A program made the position numbers and the translations under genes. From Gordonia insulae (GTDB lineage Bacteria > Actinomycetota > Actinomycetes > Mycobacteriales > Mycobacteriaceae), in the NCBI RefSeq assembly GCF_003855095.1, contig NZ_CP033972.1:5828001-5892000 (forward strand): a stretch of 64,000 bases of DNA, read 5' to 3'. Below, one piece after another: positions 47,388 through 60,739 of the stretch. The notes under the pieces are model-generated. The model did not search any database, was not told where the DNA came from, and saw nothing but the letters and a program-made list of their open reading frames with translations. Position 1 is the first letter of the stretch. Each line of letters starts with the position of its first letter.

Positions 47388-48881
47388 ATGGCTCGGCAGC
47401 TCACGACCAAGGCGCAGGTGAACGGCTATCGCTTCCTGCTGCGCCGACTCGAGCACGCGCTCGTCCGCCGCGATGTGCGGATGCTGCACGACCCCATGCG
47501 GTCGCAGCTGCAGGCTCTGCTGGTCGGCACCGTGCTCGGCCTGCTGGTGCTCGGCGGCTGCGGGGTGTGGGGTCTGGTACGGCCGCAGGGGTCCGTCGGT
47601 GACGCGAAGATCGTGGTGAGCAAGAACGGTGGCGGGAACTATGTCCTGGTCGACGGAACCCTGCACCCGGTACTGAATCTCGCGTCGGCGCGGCTCATCA
47701 CGGGCAGCAGTGAGTCACCGAAGTCGGTGAGCGACGGCAAACTGACGTCCTACCCGCGTGGGCCGCTGTTGGGGATTCCCGGCGCCCCCGCGGCCCTGCC
47801 GTCATCCGCACATGGCGGGGGGTCGGACTGGACCGTCTGCGACAGCGCCACGGTGTCTCCGGACGTGTCCGGCGAGACCATCGCGTTGTCGGTGATCGGG
47901 GACCGGCCCCGGCTCGGCGACGCCATCGGGGTGGCCGGCGCCGACGACGGGGTGTTGGTGACCAACGGCGGGAAGACCTTTCTCGTCTACACCGTCGAAC
48001 GCGACGGCGCGCCGGTCGCGGTTCGCGCCGAGGTGGACACCGACAGTGTGCCGGTGATGCGGGCGCTGCGGCTGGAAGGGGCCACCCCGCGGGAGATCAG
48101 CGCAGGCCTGCTCAACACCTTCCCCGAGGTCGACCGACTCACCGTCGGCCAGATCGACGGCGTGGGGCGGCCGGGTGCGCTCGCCGGGGACGGCGTCCTG
48201 GTCGGGTCGGTGGTCAAATCCGTCGGGATCAACGACCAGACAAGCTATTACGTCGTGCTCCGCGACGGTGTGCAGCAGATCAGCGAGGCGACCGCGGAGA
48301 TCCTCCGGCTCGCCGACCGCGACGGCACCGCGCCGGTGCCGACCGTCGCGCCGGGGGAGGTTGCGGCGAACCCGACGTCGACACCCCTGCCGGTCGGCGA
48401 ATTCCCGCGCCGTGCACCGAATCTCGTGGATGTCGGGACGGCAGGCACGCTGTGTCAGGCGTGGTCGCGCGGGGCGGACGACCCGGCTGCGACGACCCGG
48501 TTCCTGGTCGGACGGTCGCTGCCGCTCGGTGACGGTGCCGAGCCGGTCCGGGTGACCTCCGCCGATGGGTCCGGGCCCGGTGTCGATCAGGTCTACCTGC
48601 GTCCGGGGACCGGCGAGTACATCCAGGTGACGGGTTCGGAGCCGGATAGTATTCGCGCCGAATCCCGGTACTACGTCAGTGATCTCGGCGTCCGATTCGG
48701 GGTCGCGGACGCAGGCACCGGCCAGGTGCTGGGCCTGGGGGACAGCCCGGTGAAGGCGCCCTGGTCGGTGATCTCGCTGCTCACGCCCGGACCGACGTTG
48801 TCTCGGACCGCGGCACTGGTGTCCCATGACGGGATCGCGTCCGATGACGACGGCCGCGTGATCTCCCCGCCGGAGAACTGA
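47388..48881 (+). CDS. eccB: type VII secretion protein EccB
   Basis: 497 residues. The N-terminus QLTTKAQVNGYRFLLRRLEHALVRRDVRMLHDPMRSQ leads into one transmembrane helix (about 41-63) and a large extracytoplasmic domain (PF05108): VLVDGTLHPVLNLASARLI, PRGPLLGIPGAP, WTVCDSATVSP and the C-terminal DLGVRFGVADAGTGQVLGLG. EccB is a core subunit of the ESX pore. Two Cys in the outer domain can form the family's disulfide. GGGGGACG gives the ribosome site. Confidence 0.92.
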   Translation: MARQLTTKAQVNGYRFLLRRLEHALVRRDVRMLHDPMRSQLQALLVGTVLGLLVLGGCGVWGLVRPQGSVGDAKIVVSKNGGGNYVLVDGTLHPVLNLASARLITGSSESPKSVSDGKLTSYPRGPLLGIPGAPAALPSSAHGGGSDWTVCDSATVSPDVSGETIALSVIGDRPRLGDAIGVAGADDGVLVTNGGKTFLVYTVERDGAPVAVRAEVDTDSVPVMRALRLEGATPREISAGLLNTFPEVDRLTVGQIDGVGRPGALAGDGVLVGSVVKSVGINDQTSYYVVLRDGVQQISEATAEILRLADRDGTAPVPTVAPGEVAANPTSTPLPVGEFPRRAPNLVDVGTAGTLCQAWSRGADDPAATTRFLVGRSLPLGDGAEPVRVTSADGSGPGVDQVYLRPGTGEYIQVTGSEPDSIRAESRYYVSDLGVRFGVADAGTGQVLGLGDSPVKAPWSVISLLTPGPTLSRTAALVSHDGIASDDDGRVISPPEN

Positions 48882-48911
48882 GGCGGCTCGCCTCCCCCCG
48901 GGGAACCTCAG
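48880..48911. terminator. bidirectional hairpin between eccB and hpxO
   Basis: GAGGCG and CGCCTC (48880-48885, 48889-48894) form a short hairpin, and CTGAGG with CCTCAG (48906-48911) forms a longer alternative. It sits between the two convergent stops. Confidence 0.4.
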
Positions 48912-50068
48912 GACGTCAGCGGACCGCCCACGATGTTCGACACGATGCCGCGGATGATCCGGGTACCGTCCTCGGAGCGGAGTTCTTCGTACCAGGCGGC
49001 GGTGGCCTCCGGGTCTTTTGCATGGGTCACGTCGCAGCGTTTGCGGGCGCGAAGGACCAGATCGCCCGCTCGTTCGGTGCGTGCCTTCTCGTAGGCGCCG
49101 AGAGCCGCGTGCACGTCGTTGGGGTGCTCGGTGAACGCGAACTGCAGGGCCACCGCGTCTTCCATCGCCGAACAGCCGCCCTGGCCGATGTCCGGGGTGG
49201 TGTTGTGCGCGGCGTCCCCGAGCACCGCCACCCGACCCTTGACCCAGGTGTGGAACGGATCGAGGTCGAGGATCTCGACGCGATTGGTGGTCGACGGATC
49301 CAGCTTCTCGATGAGTCGTTGGACGCCGGGTGCCCACCCCGCGAAGTGCTCGGTGAGGACCTCGCGGGCCGTTCCGCGTTCATACGATTGGCCTTCGGGC
49401 ATCGGGACGTCGAAGAAGAAGTAGAAGCGGTTGCCGGCGATCGGCATCGCCGACACCCGCTTGCCCTCGCCGACGTAGGTCGTCCACTCCGAGGCCGGAC
49501 CGATCGCGTCGTCGACCTCGACGAGGCCGTTGAAGTTGACGTATCCCGCATACCGTCGCTCGACCTCATGCCCGAGGACGTACTCGCGCGTCAGTGACTT
49601 GGCGCCGTCGGCGCCGATCACCAGATCCGCGGAATCCGTGGTGCCATCGGCGAATTCGACTGTCGCGGCGTCCTCACCGTCGGTGACGGCGACCATCTTC
49701 TTGCCGAAGTGGATGTCGTCGATCCCATAGGCGTTCATCAGCATCAGCTGGAGTTCGGCGCGCGCCACGGGGTACGGGCGCTGCCCGACTTCGTCGATGA
49801 GGGGCTGCATGCTGAACCGGCACATCGTGTCACCGGTGAGCCCGTCGACATACGACATCGTGTCGACGATGCCGCCGAGATCCGCGGTCTCCTGTTCCAG
49901 GCCGAGGTGGTTGAGGCATTTGACCCCGTTGGACCACACCGAGATGGCCGCTCCGACCGGCTTGTTCTCCGTGACCTGTTCGTAGACCTCGACATCGAGG
50001 CCGATCTGCTTGAGCGCGATGGCGGCGCTGAGTCCGCCCATCCCGGCGCCGATGATGACAGCCTTCAC
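48908..50068 (-). CDS. hpxO: FAD-dependent urate hydroxylase (HpxO-like)
   Basis: 386-residue class A flavoprotein monooxygenase. [14 protein letters not shown] (7-20) binds FAD, DG motif lies in VIGADGAKS (150-158) and GD in [16 protein letters not shown]. It is unusually close to Klebsiella HpxO across the whole length ([51 protein letters not shown]), and the Arg204 and Tyr216 needed for urate in HpxO fall at the same numbers here. It would convert urate to 5-hydroxyisourate. No other purine-breakdown gene is adjacent. GTG 50068 follows GAAGGA. Confidence 0.85.
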   Translation of the reverse strand: MKAVIIGAGMGGLSAAIALKQIGLDVEVYEQVTENKPVGAAISVWSNGVKCLNHLGLEQETADLGGIVDTMSYVDGLTGDTMCRFSMQPLIDEVGQRPYPVARAELQLMLMNAYGIDDIHFGKKMVAVTDGEDAATVEFADGTTDSADLVIGADGAKSLTREYVLGHEVERRYAGYVNFNGLVEVDDAIGPASEWTTYVGEGKRVSAMPIAGNRFYFFFDVPMPEGQSYERGTAREVLTEHFAGWAPGVQRLIEKLDPSTTNRVEILDLDPFHTWVKGRVAVLGDAAHNTTPDIGQGGCSAMEDAVALQFAFTEHPNDVHAALGAYEKARTERAGDLVLRARKRCDVTHAKDPEATAAWYEELRSEDGTRIIRGIVSNIVGGPLTS

Positions 50069-50200
50069 CTGGTGTCCTTCTCCCTCGATCTCGTCATCCC
50101 CCGACAGTTCATCAAGGCTAATTCCGATGACGCCCGACCGCGCGGCGAAGATGTCGCCGGTCGGTCCTGCCGGGGTGTCGCCGAGGACGTCGGGTCCGCG

Positions 50201-50830
50201 TCAGGTCGCGTCGACGCCTGCCGCGAGGGTCTGCACCATCTTCTCCCACTCGGTGATGATGGTCTCGAGGTCGAGCCCGATGACATCACGCAGATGTTTC
50301 ACCGCGCCGGCATTGAGCGGGGCGTGCACCGCGATCGCGACGACATCGACCCGGTCGCCGAAACCGAGCTGCTGCAACAGGATCTGTACGTGGCGATTGG
50401 ATGCCGCCCACACCGGATGGGTCATGAAGTCGCCGTCGGCGCCGCCGGCCTCGATCAGCACATCGAGATGGTCGTTGGTCATCTTGAGCCGCGCGCGGCC
50501 GTAGGCGAGGAGACGTTGGAGCGGCGGTGCGCCCGGTCCGAGTGGCGGGGGACCGGACAGATAGTCCCGCTGGATCTCGGTCTCGGAGTGGTCGAGCAGG
50601 GCCAGCATCAGGCCGGTCCGGCTGCCGAAGCGCCGGAAGACGGTGCCCTTGCCGACGCCGGCCTCCCGCGCGACGGCGTCCATGGTGACCGCGGACGCGC
50701 CGTGATTGTCGATGAGATCCTTGGCGGCGGCGAGCAACAGTCGGCGATTGCGTGCGGCGTCGGCGCGCTCGGAGTCCGCACCATCGGTGAGGCGGAGGGG
50801 GATGAGACTCCCATCGGGACCGGTCGGCAC
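50201..50830 (-). CDS. TetR-family regulator (Rv3055-like)
   Basis: 209 residues. The N-terminal helix-turn-helix is AVTMDAVAREAGVGKGTVFRRFGSRTGLMLALL (about 47-79); the C-terminal ligand domain is divergent. GTG 50830 has TACGCT 6 nt upstream. It is divergent from the FMN reductase gene, with a palindrome between them, so it probably represses that gene and itself. The M. tuberculosis pair Rv3054c-Rv3055 has the same layout. Confidence 0.85.
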   Translation of the reverse strand: MPTGPDGSLIPLRLTDGADSERADAARNRRLLLAAAKDLIDNHGASAVTMDAVAREAGVGKGTVFRRFGSRTGLMLALLDHSETEIQRDYLSGPPPLGPGAPPLQRLLAYGRARLKMTNDHLDVLIEAGGADGDFMTHPVWAASNRHVQILLQQLGFGDRVDVVAIAVHAPLNAGAVKHLRDVIGLDLETIITEWEKMVQTLAAGVDAT

Positions 50831-50836
50831 GTGATG

Positions 50837-50842
50837 AGCGTA
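50837..50842 (-). promoter_or_regulatory. -10 hexamer for the tetR gene
   Basis: TACGCT on the minus strand, 6 nt before GTG 50830; leaderless spacing. Confidence 0.5.
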
Positions 50843-50867
50843 ACGCTTGACCTATCCCGGAATTAAT

Positions 50868-50881
50868 CGGACTGTAGTCCG
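50868..50881. promoter_or_regulatory. palindromic operator candidate between tetR and the FMN reductase gene
   Basis: CGGACT-GT-AGTCCG is a perfect 6+6 palindrome. TTGACC at 50847-50852 lies 17 nt before GACTGT (50870-50875), so the palindrome would overlap the -10 of the plus-strand gene, a normal site for a TetR repressor. Confidence 0.55.
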
Positions 50882-50922
50882 GTTGATTGCGTCGACTTGT
50901 TGATTATCGCCGAAGGAGCATC

Positions 50923-51492
50923 GTGACAGAACGAAACGTGGAGATCGTGGCGCTGGTGGGTAGCCTGCGCAAGGGGTCGATCAATCGCCAGTTGGCGCAG
51001 GTCGCGGCGGAGAACGCGCCCGCGGGGGCCAGTGTCCGAATCGTCGAGGGACTCGGAGACCTGCCGTTCTACAGCGAGGATCACGACCCGTCGATCGAGG
51101 CCGGGGCCACCCTTCCCGCCGGTGTCGGAGTGCTGCGCGAGACAGTCGGCGCGGCCGACGCGGTGTTGCTCGTCACACCTGAGTACAACGGAACGATCCC
51201 GGCGGTCCTGAAGAACGCCATCGACTGGCTGTCGCGGCCCTACGGCGCGGGTGCAGTCACCCAGAAGCCCGTCGGCGTCATCGGCGCATCGCTCGGCCGG
51301 TACGCGGGCACCTGGTCGCGTGAGGACACCCGCAAGTCTGTCGGCATCGCCGGCGGACGGGTGATCGAGGACGTCGAGGTCGGCATCCAGACCTCGACCC
51401 TGGGCGACGACGGCGTCGCCGATCCCGACGTCGTCGGCCAGGTTGTCGCGGCCGTCAACCGACTCGTCGACGAGGTCTCCGTGGCCGCGTGA
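50923..51492 (+). CDS. NADPH-dependent FMN reductase (Rv3054c-like)
   Basis: 189-residue flavodoxin-like protein. GSLRKGSINRQLAQ (phosphate loop for FMN), LLVTPEYNGTIPAVLKNAIDWLSRP and KPVGVIGASLGRYAGTWS are the family signatures of quinone/azo/chromate-type NAD(P)H-dependent reductases. AAGGAG precedes GTG 50923. It has a TetR gene divergent from it and a strong terminator after it. Confidence 0.9.
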   Translation: MTERNVEIVALVGSLRKGSINRQLAQVAAENAPAGASVRIVEGLGDLPFYSEDHDPSIEAGATLPAGVGVLRETVGAADAVLLVTPEYNGTIPAVLKNAIDWLSRPYGAGAVTQKPVGVIGASLGRYAGTWSREDTRKSVGIAGGRVIEDVEVGIQTSTLGDDGVADPDVVGQVVAAVNRLVDEVSVAA

Positions 51493-51509
51493 TCCGACCG
51501 CGGTTCGAC

Positions 51510-51550
51510 GCGCCGTCGCGGGCTTCATCGCCCGCGGCGGCGCGTTTTTT
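51510..51550 (+). terminator. Rho-independent terminator after the FMN reductase gene
   Basis: GCGCCG-TC-GCGGGC pairs with GCCCGC-GG-CGGCGC around a TTCATC loop and is followed by TTTTTT (51545-51550). This is the only textbook terminator with a T-run I found in the window. Confidence 0.85.
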
Positions 51551-51678
51551 CGTCTGCCCTGTGGACTGCCGGTGGACATGTTGTGGAGAGCCCTGGGACA
51601 ACATGTGGACGACACGCCGGACACGCCCGACTTCACGATCGCGCATGGCCACGACCTGCGACTTTCACGAATGTTATT

Positions 51679-51724
51679 CACAAGTTCTTGTGGTGATGCC
51701 AAATGTCAGGCACTAGGTGTAGTG
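51679..51724. promoter_or_regulatory. tandem NrdR boxes upstream of nrdHIEF
   Basis: Two dyads, CACAAG-TT-CTTGTG (51679-51692) and CACTA-GGTG-TAGTG (51711-51724), have centres 32 nt apart, three helical turns. Paired boxes at this spacing are the known binding pattern of NrdR, the ATP/dATP-sensing repressor of ribonucleotide reductase genes. Confidence 0.75.
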
Positions 51725-52082
51725 TTTTGAACACAACAGGGCGGGTAACGCACATCGATGTGATTATGCGGAAAGCGCCACGGAGACGGTGATCTGAGTC
51801 ACCATCTTCACGTTGGGAAAGTGTCAGTCACCACAGAGCGTTGAACGAGTAGGGCAGTGTTTCAGTCCGCCTCTCGCCCGGCGCCGGAGGTGACGGGTTC
51901 GCCCCTTCGGGAGCGAACGGTGGCGGCCTCAGCGGCCGGTACCGGCGCGACAGCAGTGGACAACGACAAGACGACATGACTCGGACGTGGGCAACCGATC
52001 GCCAGACCATCCGCGACCCGCACACGCGAGCAGCAGACCAGCCTGACCCGGCAGACAGTCAGATCCAGCGAGGAGAACTTTG
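51725..52082 (+). other. long structured leader of the nrd operon
   Basis: About 358 nt between the NrdR boxes and nrdH without a supportable ORF. It contains several hairpins, for example GGTGA/TCACC at about 51798-51813, and GTTCGC/GCGAAC with an inner CCC/GGG at about 51897-51918, and ends in GAGGAG before nrdH. I checked for a cobalamin riboswitch and found no convincing B12 box. Confidence 0.45.
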
Positions 52083-52316
52083 ATGGCCATCACCGTCTAC
52101 ACCAAGCCCGCCTGCGTCCAGTGCAACGCGACCTACAAGGCGCTCGACAAGCAGGGGCTGGCCTACGACGTCGTCGACATCAGCCAGGATGACGAGGCGC
52201 GCGACTATGTGATGGCCCTGGGTTATCTGCAGGCGCCCGTGGTCGTCGTCGGTGACGAGCACTGGTCGGGTTTCCGCCCCGATCGCATCAAGGCACTCGC
52301 GGCCACTGCCGCCTGA
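52083..52316 (+). CDS. nrdH: glutaredoxin-like protein NrdH
   Basis: 77 residues, thioredoxin fold with the redox pair C11 and C14 in KPACVQCNAT and the NrdH tail WSGFRPDRIKAL. It passes electrons from thioredoxin reductase to NrdE. ATG 52083 follows GAGGAG; TTG 52080 in frame is less likely. First gene of nrdHIEF. Confidence 0.93.
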   Translation: MAITVYTKPACVQCNATYKALDKQGLAYDVVDISQDDEARDYVMALGYLQAPVVVVGDEHWSGFRPDRIKALAATAA

Positions 52317-52406
52317 CCGACCCACCGTGCCGCGATCCGACGGGGAAGCCGGATCGGCCATCACCGGGTCATGTCATTCGGAGAACGCACAGACGGGAGA
52401 GACGCG

Positions 52407-52877
52407 ATGGCTGCAGACGCGCCGTTGATCGTCTACTTCTCCTCTGTTTCGGAGAACACCCACCGATTCGTCGAGAAGCTGGGCATGCGCGCCGAGCGCA
52501 TCCCGGTTCTCGGCGATCCGACCCTGTTCACGGTCGACGAGCCCTTCGTGCTGGTACTGCCCACCTACGGTGGCGGCAAGGCGACGGGGGACCGTGCCGG
52601 CTACGTGCCGAAGCAGGTCATCAAGTTCCTCAACAACACACACAATCGAGCGCTGATCCGCGGCGTGATCGCCGCCGGCAACACGAACTTCGGTGAGGAA
52701 TTCTGCTACGCCGGCGACATCGTCTCGCGCAAGTGTTCCGTGCCGTACCTCTACCGGTTCGAACTGATGGGCACCACGGACGACGTCGATTGCGTCCGTT
52801 CGGGCCTCACCGAGTTCGCGCAGACCGACGCGTTCCTCGAACCCACGCGGGTCGAGCTCAGCGCCGCCCGCGCCTGA
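52407..52877 (+). CDS. nrdI: flavodoxin-like NrdI
   Basis: 156 residues. [17 protein letters not shown] binds FMN, LPTYGGG and [29 protein letters not shown] are NrdI signatures. It supplies the oxidant that builds the dimanganese-tyrosyl radical cofactor of NrdF. The start ATG 52407 is 90 nt after nrdH. Confidence 0.93.
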   Translation: MAADAPLIVYFSSVSENTHRFVEKLGMRAERIPVLGDPTLFTVDEPFVLVLPTYGGGKATGDRAGYVPKQVIKFLNNTHNRALIRGVIAAGNTNFGEEFCYAGDIVSRKCSVPYLYRFELMGTTDDVDCVRSGLTEFAQTDAFLEPTRVELSAARA

Positions 52878-52934
52878 ACTGTCCGACCCTCCCCGTACCT
52901 TTTTCACAAGAACATCTATCGCCAGGAGTCTTTC

Positions 52935-56965
<4,031 letters not shown>

Positions 56966-56969
<4 letters not shown>

Positions 56970-59914
56970 TCGCTGACCGCCTCGTCGCGCAGACGGAACA
57001 GGTCGAACAGTTCGTCGTCGCCGAGGTCGGAGAGCCAGTTCTCGCCGGCGCTGACCGTCAGTCGCGACAACTCTCGTTTGGCCGAGATCATCTCGTCGAT
57101 CCGCTCCTCGAGCGTGCCGACACAGAGGAAACGATGCACCTGGACCCGTTGCTGTTGGCCGATCCGATAGGCGCGGTCGGTGGCCTGGTCCTCTACCGCG
57201 GGATTCCACCATCGGTCGACGTGGACGACGTGGTTGGCGGCGGTGAGGTTGAGGCCGGTGCCGCCCGCCTTCAGGGTCGCGATCATCGCGGGCGGGCCGT
57301 CGCCGCCCTGGAATCGGTCGACCATCTGATCGCGGTCGGTGCGTGTGCGGCCGCCGTGCAGCACCGGGATGGGCTCGCCGAGATACGGTTCGAGCCAGTC
57401 GGAGAGCAGTTCACCGAACGCGGCGAACTGGGTGAAGATCAGCGCGCGGTCGCCCTCGGCGGCCGCGGTCGTCAGGATGTCGACGAGGAGTTCGACCTTG
57501 CCCGACCGGTGGCGGTCGCGGCGCAACAGCCCCGACCCGTCACCGAGATAGTGGGCGGGATGGTTGCAGACCTGCTTGAGGCGGGTGAGTGCCGCGAGGA
57601 TGTTGCGTCGTCGGATCGTGCGCTGCTGCTTGCTGCGCAACGCGTCCATGAGCTCGTCGATGACGGCGCGATAGAGCGCCGCCTGCTCGACGGTGAGGTT
57701 GGCGCGGACGGTGATGTCCGTCTTCTCAGGCAGGTCGGTGATGATCGACGGGTCGGTCTTCTCGCGTCGCAGGATGAACGGACGGGTGAGAGCGCCCAGT
57801 CGCCGGATCGCCGCGGCGTCGCGGTCGCGTTCGATGGGCTCCGCGAATCGGGCGCGGAAACGCGACGCGGAACCGAGCAGTCCCGGATTGACCAGGTCGA
57901 TCACCGCGCGCAGGTCCTCGAGCCGGTTCTCCACGGGGGTGCCGGTGAGTGCGATGCGGTGGTCGGCCGGTAGCGCCCGCAGCGCTTTGGCGGCCTTGGT
58001 GGCGACGTTCTTCACGTGCTGTGCCTCGTCGACGACGATTCGTCGCCACGGGTGCCCGCCGAGGAGCCGCCGGTCGCGGGTCGCCGTCGCAAAGGTCGTC
58101 AGGACGACGTCGGCATCCGCGTGAAGGGCGGCGAAGGTCGCACCACCCGCCCGGGCGACCCCATGGTGCACGACGACACGAAGGTGAGGTGCGAAACGCG
58201 CGATCTCCCGCTCCCAGTTGCCGACGACCGACATCGGGCACACGACGAGCGTCGGCCCGGTCCCCGGTGCCGTGGAGTCCGGCTTCTCGTGACAGAGCAG
58301 AGCGATGACCTGCAACGTCTTGCCCAGGCCCATGTCGTCGGCGAGGACTCCGCCGATCCGGTTCGCGGACAGGTACGCCAGCCAGTCGAGTCCCCGCTGC
58401 TGGTACGGGCGCAACTCGGCGTGCAGCGACGGCGGGGGAGTGATCGGTGTCGGCCGCAGCGCGCCGCCCGCGGCGATGTCGTCGAGCCACGCGAGTCCGT
58501 CGATCGACGTGACCGGGACCGGCACGGTGTCCACGACCAGGTTGAACAGTTCGCCGAGGTCGGCCGGATGATCGGACGCCGCCTGTGCCCGTTGGGCGAC
58601 GACGAAAGCGGCGGCCCGGGTGAGGGCGGCACCCTCCGCACGCATCCACACCCCGCGCACCCGGACCAGATCGCCCTGCCGGCGCGCCAGATCCGCCAGG
58701 TCGGCATCGGAGAGGGTCGAGGCCGCGGGATCGTCGCCGAGCGCGAGTCGCCACTCGAACTCGCCGACCTCCGCCGCCCCGATCTGGGCGGCACGACCGG
58801 TGCTGGTCGCCACCGGCCGTGCGCGAAGACCGAGGGTGGGACGGACCTCGGCGATGGTGCGGGGCAGCAGGACCGGGCAGCCGGCATCGGTCAGTGCAGA
58901 CGCCCCGGCCGCGAAGAGACGTTCCACGGTCGGTGTCGTCAGCAGGAAATCCAGGGTGTGCCGATCGGGTTCGGCCTGCGACAGTTCGGGGAACGCCCGC
59001 ACCGCCGTGGCGAGGCCGCTGGTGACACGATCGAGTTCGTGGGTGTCGAGGCGGTGCGGGACCACGGGCACGATCCGGCCGTCGGAGACCCGGCGACACA
59101 CCTCGAGGCGCCACCGCGCGGAGTCGGCGTCCGCGTGCGGTCGCCAGGCGTCCTCGGGCTCCTCGTCGGGTTCGTGAAGTCTCAACACGACCATCGAATC
59201 ATCCTGTGGTGCAGTGGAGTTCCACTGCATCCAGGCGCCGGCGGAGGACCGCAGCCGGGTCCGCTTCTCGGCGAGGTCGGCAACGTCGGGACCGAGTGCG
59301 TGGACGAGCCATCCCGCGGGGTGGTCGTGGGTGTCGATCGGTCCGCCGGCCGCGATGCGTCCACGGCACTCGTGATCGACGAGTTCGGCGATCAGATCGG
59401 CGGTCGCCTCGGAGCCGCCGTTGTCCGCGACGACCGACGGGGCGGTGGTGGAGACGACGGCCATCCAACTGCGCCACGACGTCGTCGGCACCGCCTGCCA
59501 GCGAAACAACGGCTCGCCGCCGATCTCGGCGACTCCCGGCGCCACCGCACCGGCCCCGACGTGCCGGCGGACCCCGTCGAGGAGGTATCGATACCAGGTG
59601 ATCTCACCGCTGACCGGGTGCGGTCGGGTCAGATCCAGGAAGCCGACGGTGGACGCGGCGCCGAGCGTGATCGTGCGGACGAAGTCGCGATGCCCCGTCT
59701 CGCCGATGATCGCGGCCTCGCGCCGCGAGCGACGACTCGACAGTTGATCGGCGATCTCGCGCGGTAGGTCGTCCGGTCCGGCATCCGGATGGGCCCACCA
59801 CAGAGCCAGACCGACGCCCGGCCGCCAGAGTGCGTGCAGCGGCAGGGTGCGTGTGGTCGCGGCGGTCGTCGAGTCGGTGTCGGTCGACCTATTTCGTCGT
59901 GAATCGAGTGGCAT
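56966..59914 (-). CDS. SNF2-family DNA helicase/ATPase (HelZ-like)
   Basis: 982 residues. The N-terminal about 500 residues are an SNF2-associated region; the ATPase core follows with DDMGLGKTLQ (motif I), VVDEAQHVKN (motif II, DEAQ), LTGTPVENRLEDL (III) and the C-lobe KAGGTGLNLTAANHVVHVDRWWNPAVEDQATDRAYRIGQ (V-VI). DNA translocase, cytoplasmic, probably in repair or transcription. The Rv2101 HelZ/Rv2102 pair is the M. tuberculosis match. Its promoter candidate is TAGGGT just upstream on the minus strand (about 59929-59934). Confidence 0.92.
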
Positions 59915-60144
59915 CGAGGATCATGACCACCCTATCGTCGGCGTCCGACGGCGGCTGCGTGTCGGCGACGCCGTATCGCTTGCCGAACCGTCCGGACTGA
60001 CCGTGGCCAAGGCACCGACGATGGGCCGCTCGAGGAGATCCGCGTAATCGGCGGGAGCTTGGAGATCACGCCCCTACCGCAACCCCAACGGTAATAATCA
60101 GTGTGGGTGCGCGTCGGTGCGTTTCCCCGCCCGCCGACCGACGA

Positions 60145-60636
60145 TCAGGCCGAGACCTCGTTCAGCCTGCCGGTGGCGACGTCGAAGACGAACCCGCGCA
60201 GCGAACTGGTCTTCGTGATGAACGGGCTGTTCTTGATCCGGGTGATCGACTGCCGCACGTCCTCGTCGAGATCTCCGAACGCCTCGGCGGCCCACTCCGG
60301 CTTCTGGCCGGTCTCGGTCTGGATGTCGCGCTTGAAATCGTCGTCGGTGAACGTGAGCATGCCGCAGTCGGTGTGGTGGATCAGGATGATCTCGGTGGTG
60401 CCCAGCAGTCGCTGGCTGATCGCGAGGGAGCGGATCTCGTCATCGGTGACGACGCCGCCGGCATTGCGGATGACGTGCGCCTCGCCGTCGTTCAGGCCGA
60501 GGATGCGGTAGACATCGAGCCGGGCGTCCATGCAGGCGACCACCGCGACATGCTTGCTCGGCGGCAAGGGGAGCGGGCCGGTGAAGTCCGCGGCGTATGC
60601 GACGTTGTTGGCGAGGTACTGGTCGGTGACACTCAT
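60145..60636 (-). CDS. beta-class carbonic anhydrase
   Basis: 163 residues, the same length as M. tuberculosis Rv1284. Zinc ligands C35, H88 and C91 and the Asp37-Arg39 dyad are visible in VACMDARLD and IHHTDCGM. Interconverts carbon dioxide and bicarbonate. The type-II beta-CA pattern (short, no long insert) fits. Monocistronic; the 60637-60739 gap shows only a weak TAAGGC upstream. Confidence 0.92.
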   Translation of the reverse strand: MSVTDQYLANNVAYAADFTGPLPLPPSKHVAVVACMDARLDVYRILGLNDGEAHVIRNAGGVVTDDEIRSLAISQRLLGTTEIILIHHTDCGMLTFTDDDFKRDIQTETGQKPEWAAEAFGDLDEDVRQSITRIKNSPFITKTSSLRGFVFDVATGRLNEVSA

Positions 60637-60739
60637 GCGCCCAGCCTTATGGGTTTCCGGCGGCGACGCCAGGGTTGTGCGCACGGTGACCCTTAGTCGG
60701 GCGGCCGCCGGACCCGCGCATGGGCCGGGACGTCGAACC

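Noticed and set aside
51489..51716. 75-codon ORF after the FMN reductase gene
   Set aside because: It runs through a textbook terminator and into the NrdR box region; no ribosome-binding site or similarity.
51725..52082. Cobalamin riboswitch in the nrdH leader
   Set aside because: No convincing B12 box or surrounding core; hairpins alone do not suffice, and class Ib enzymes do not use B12.
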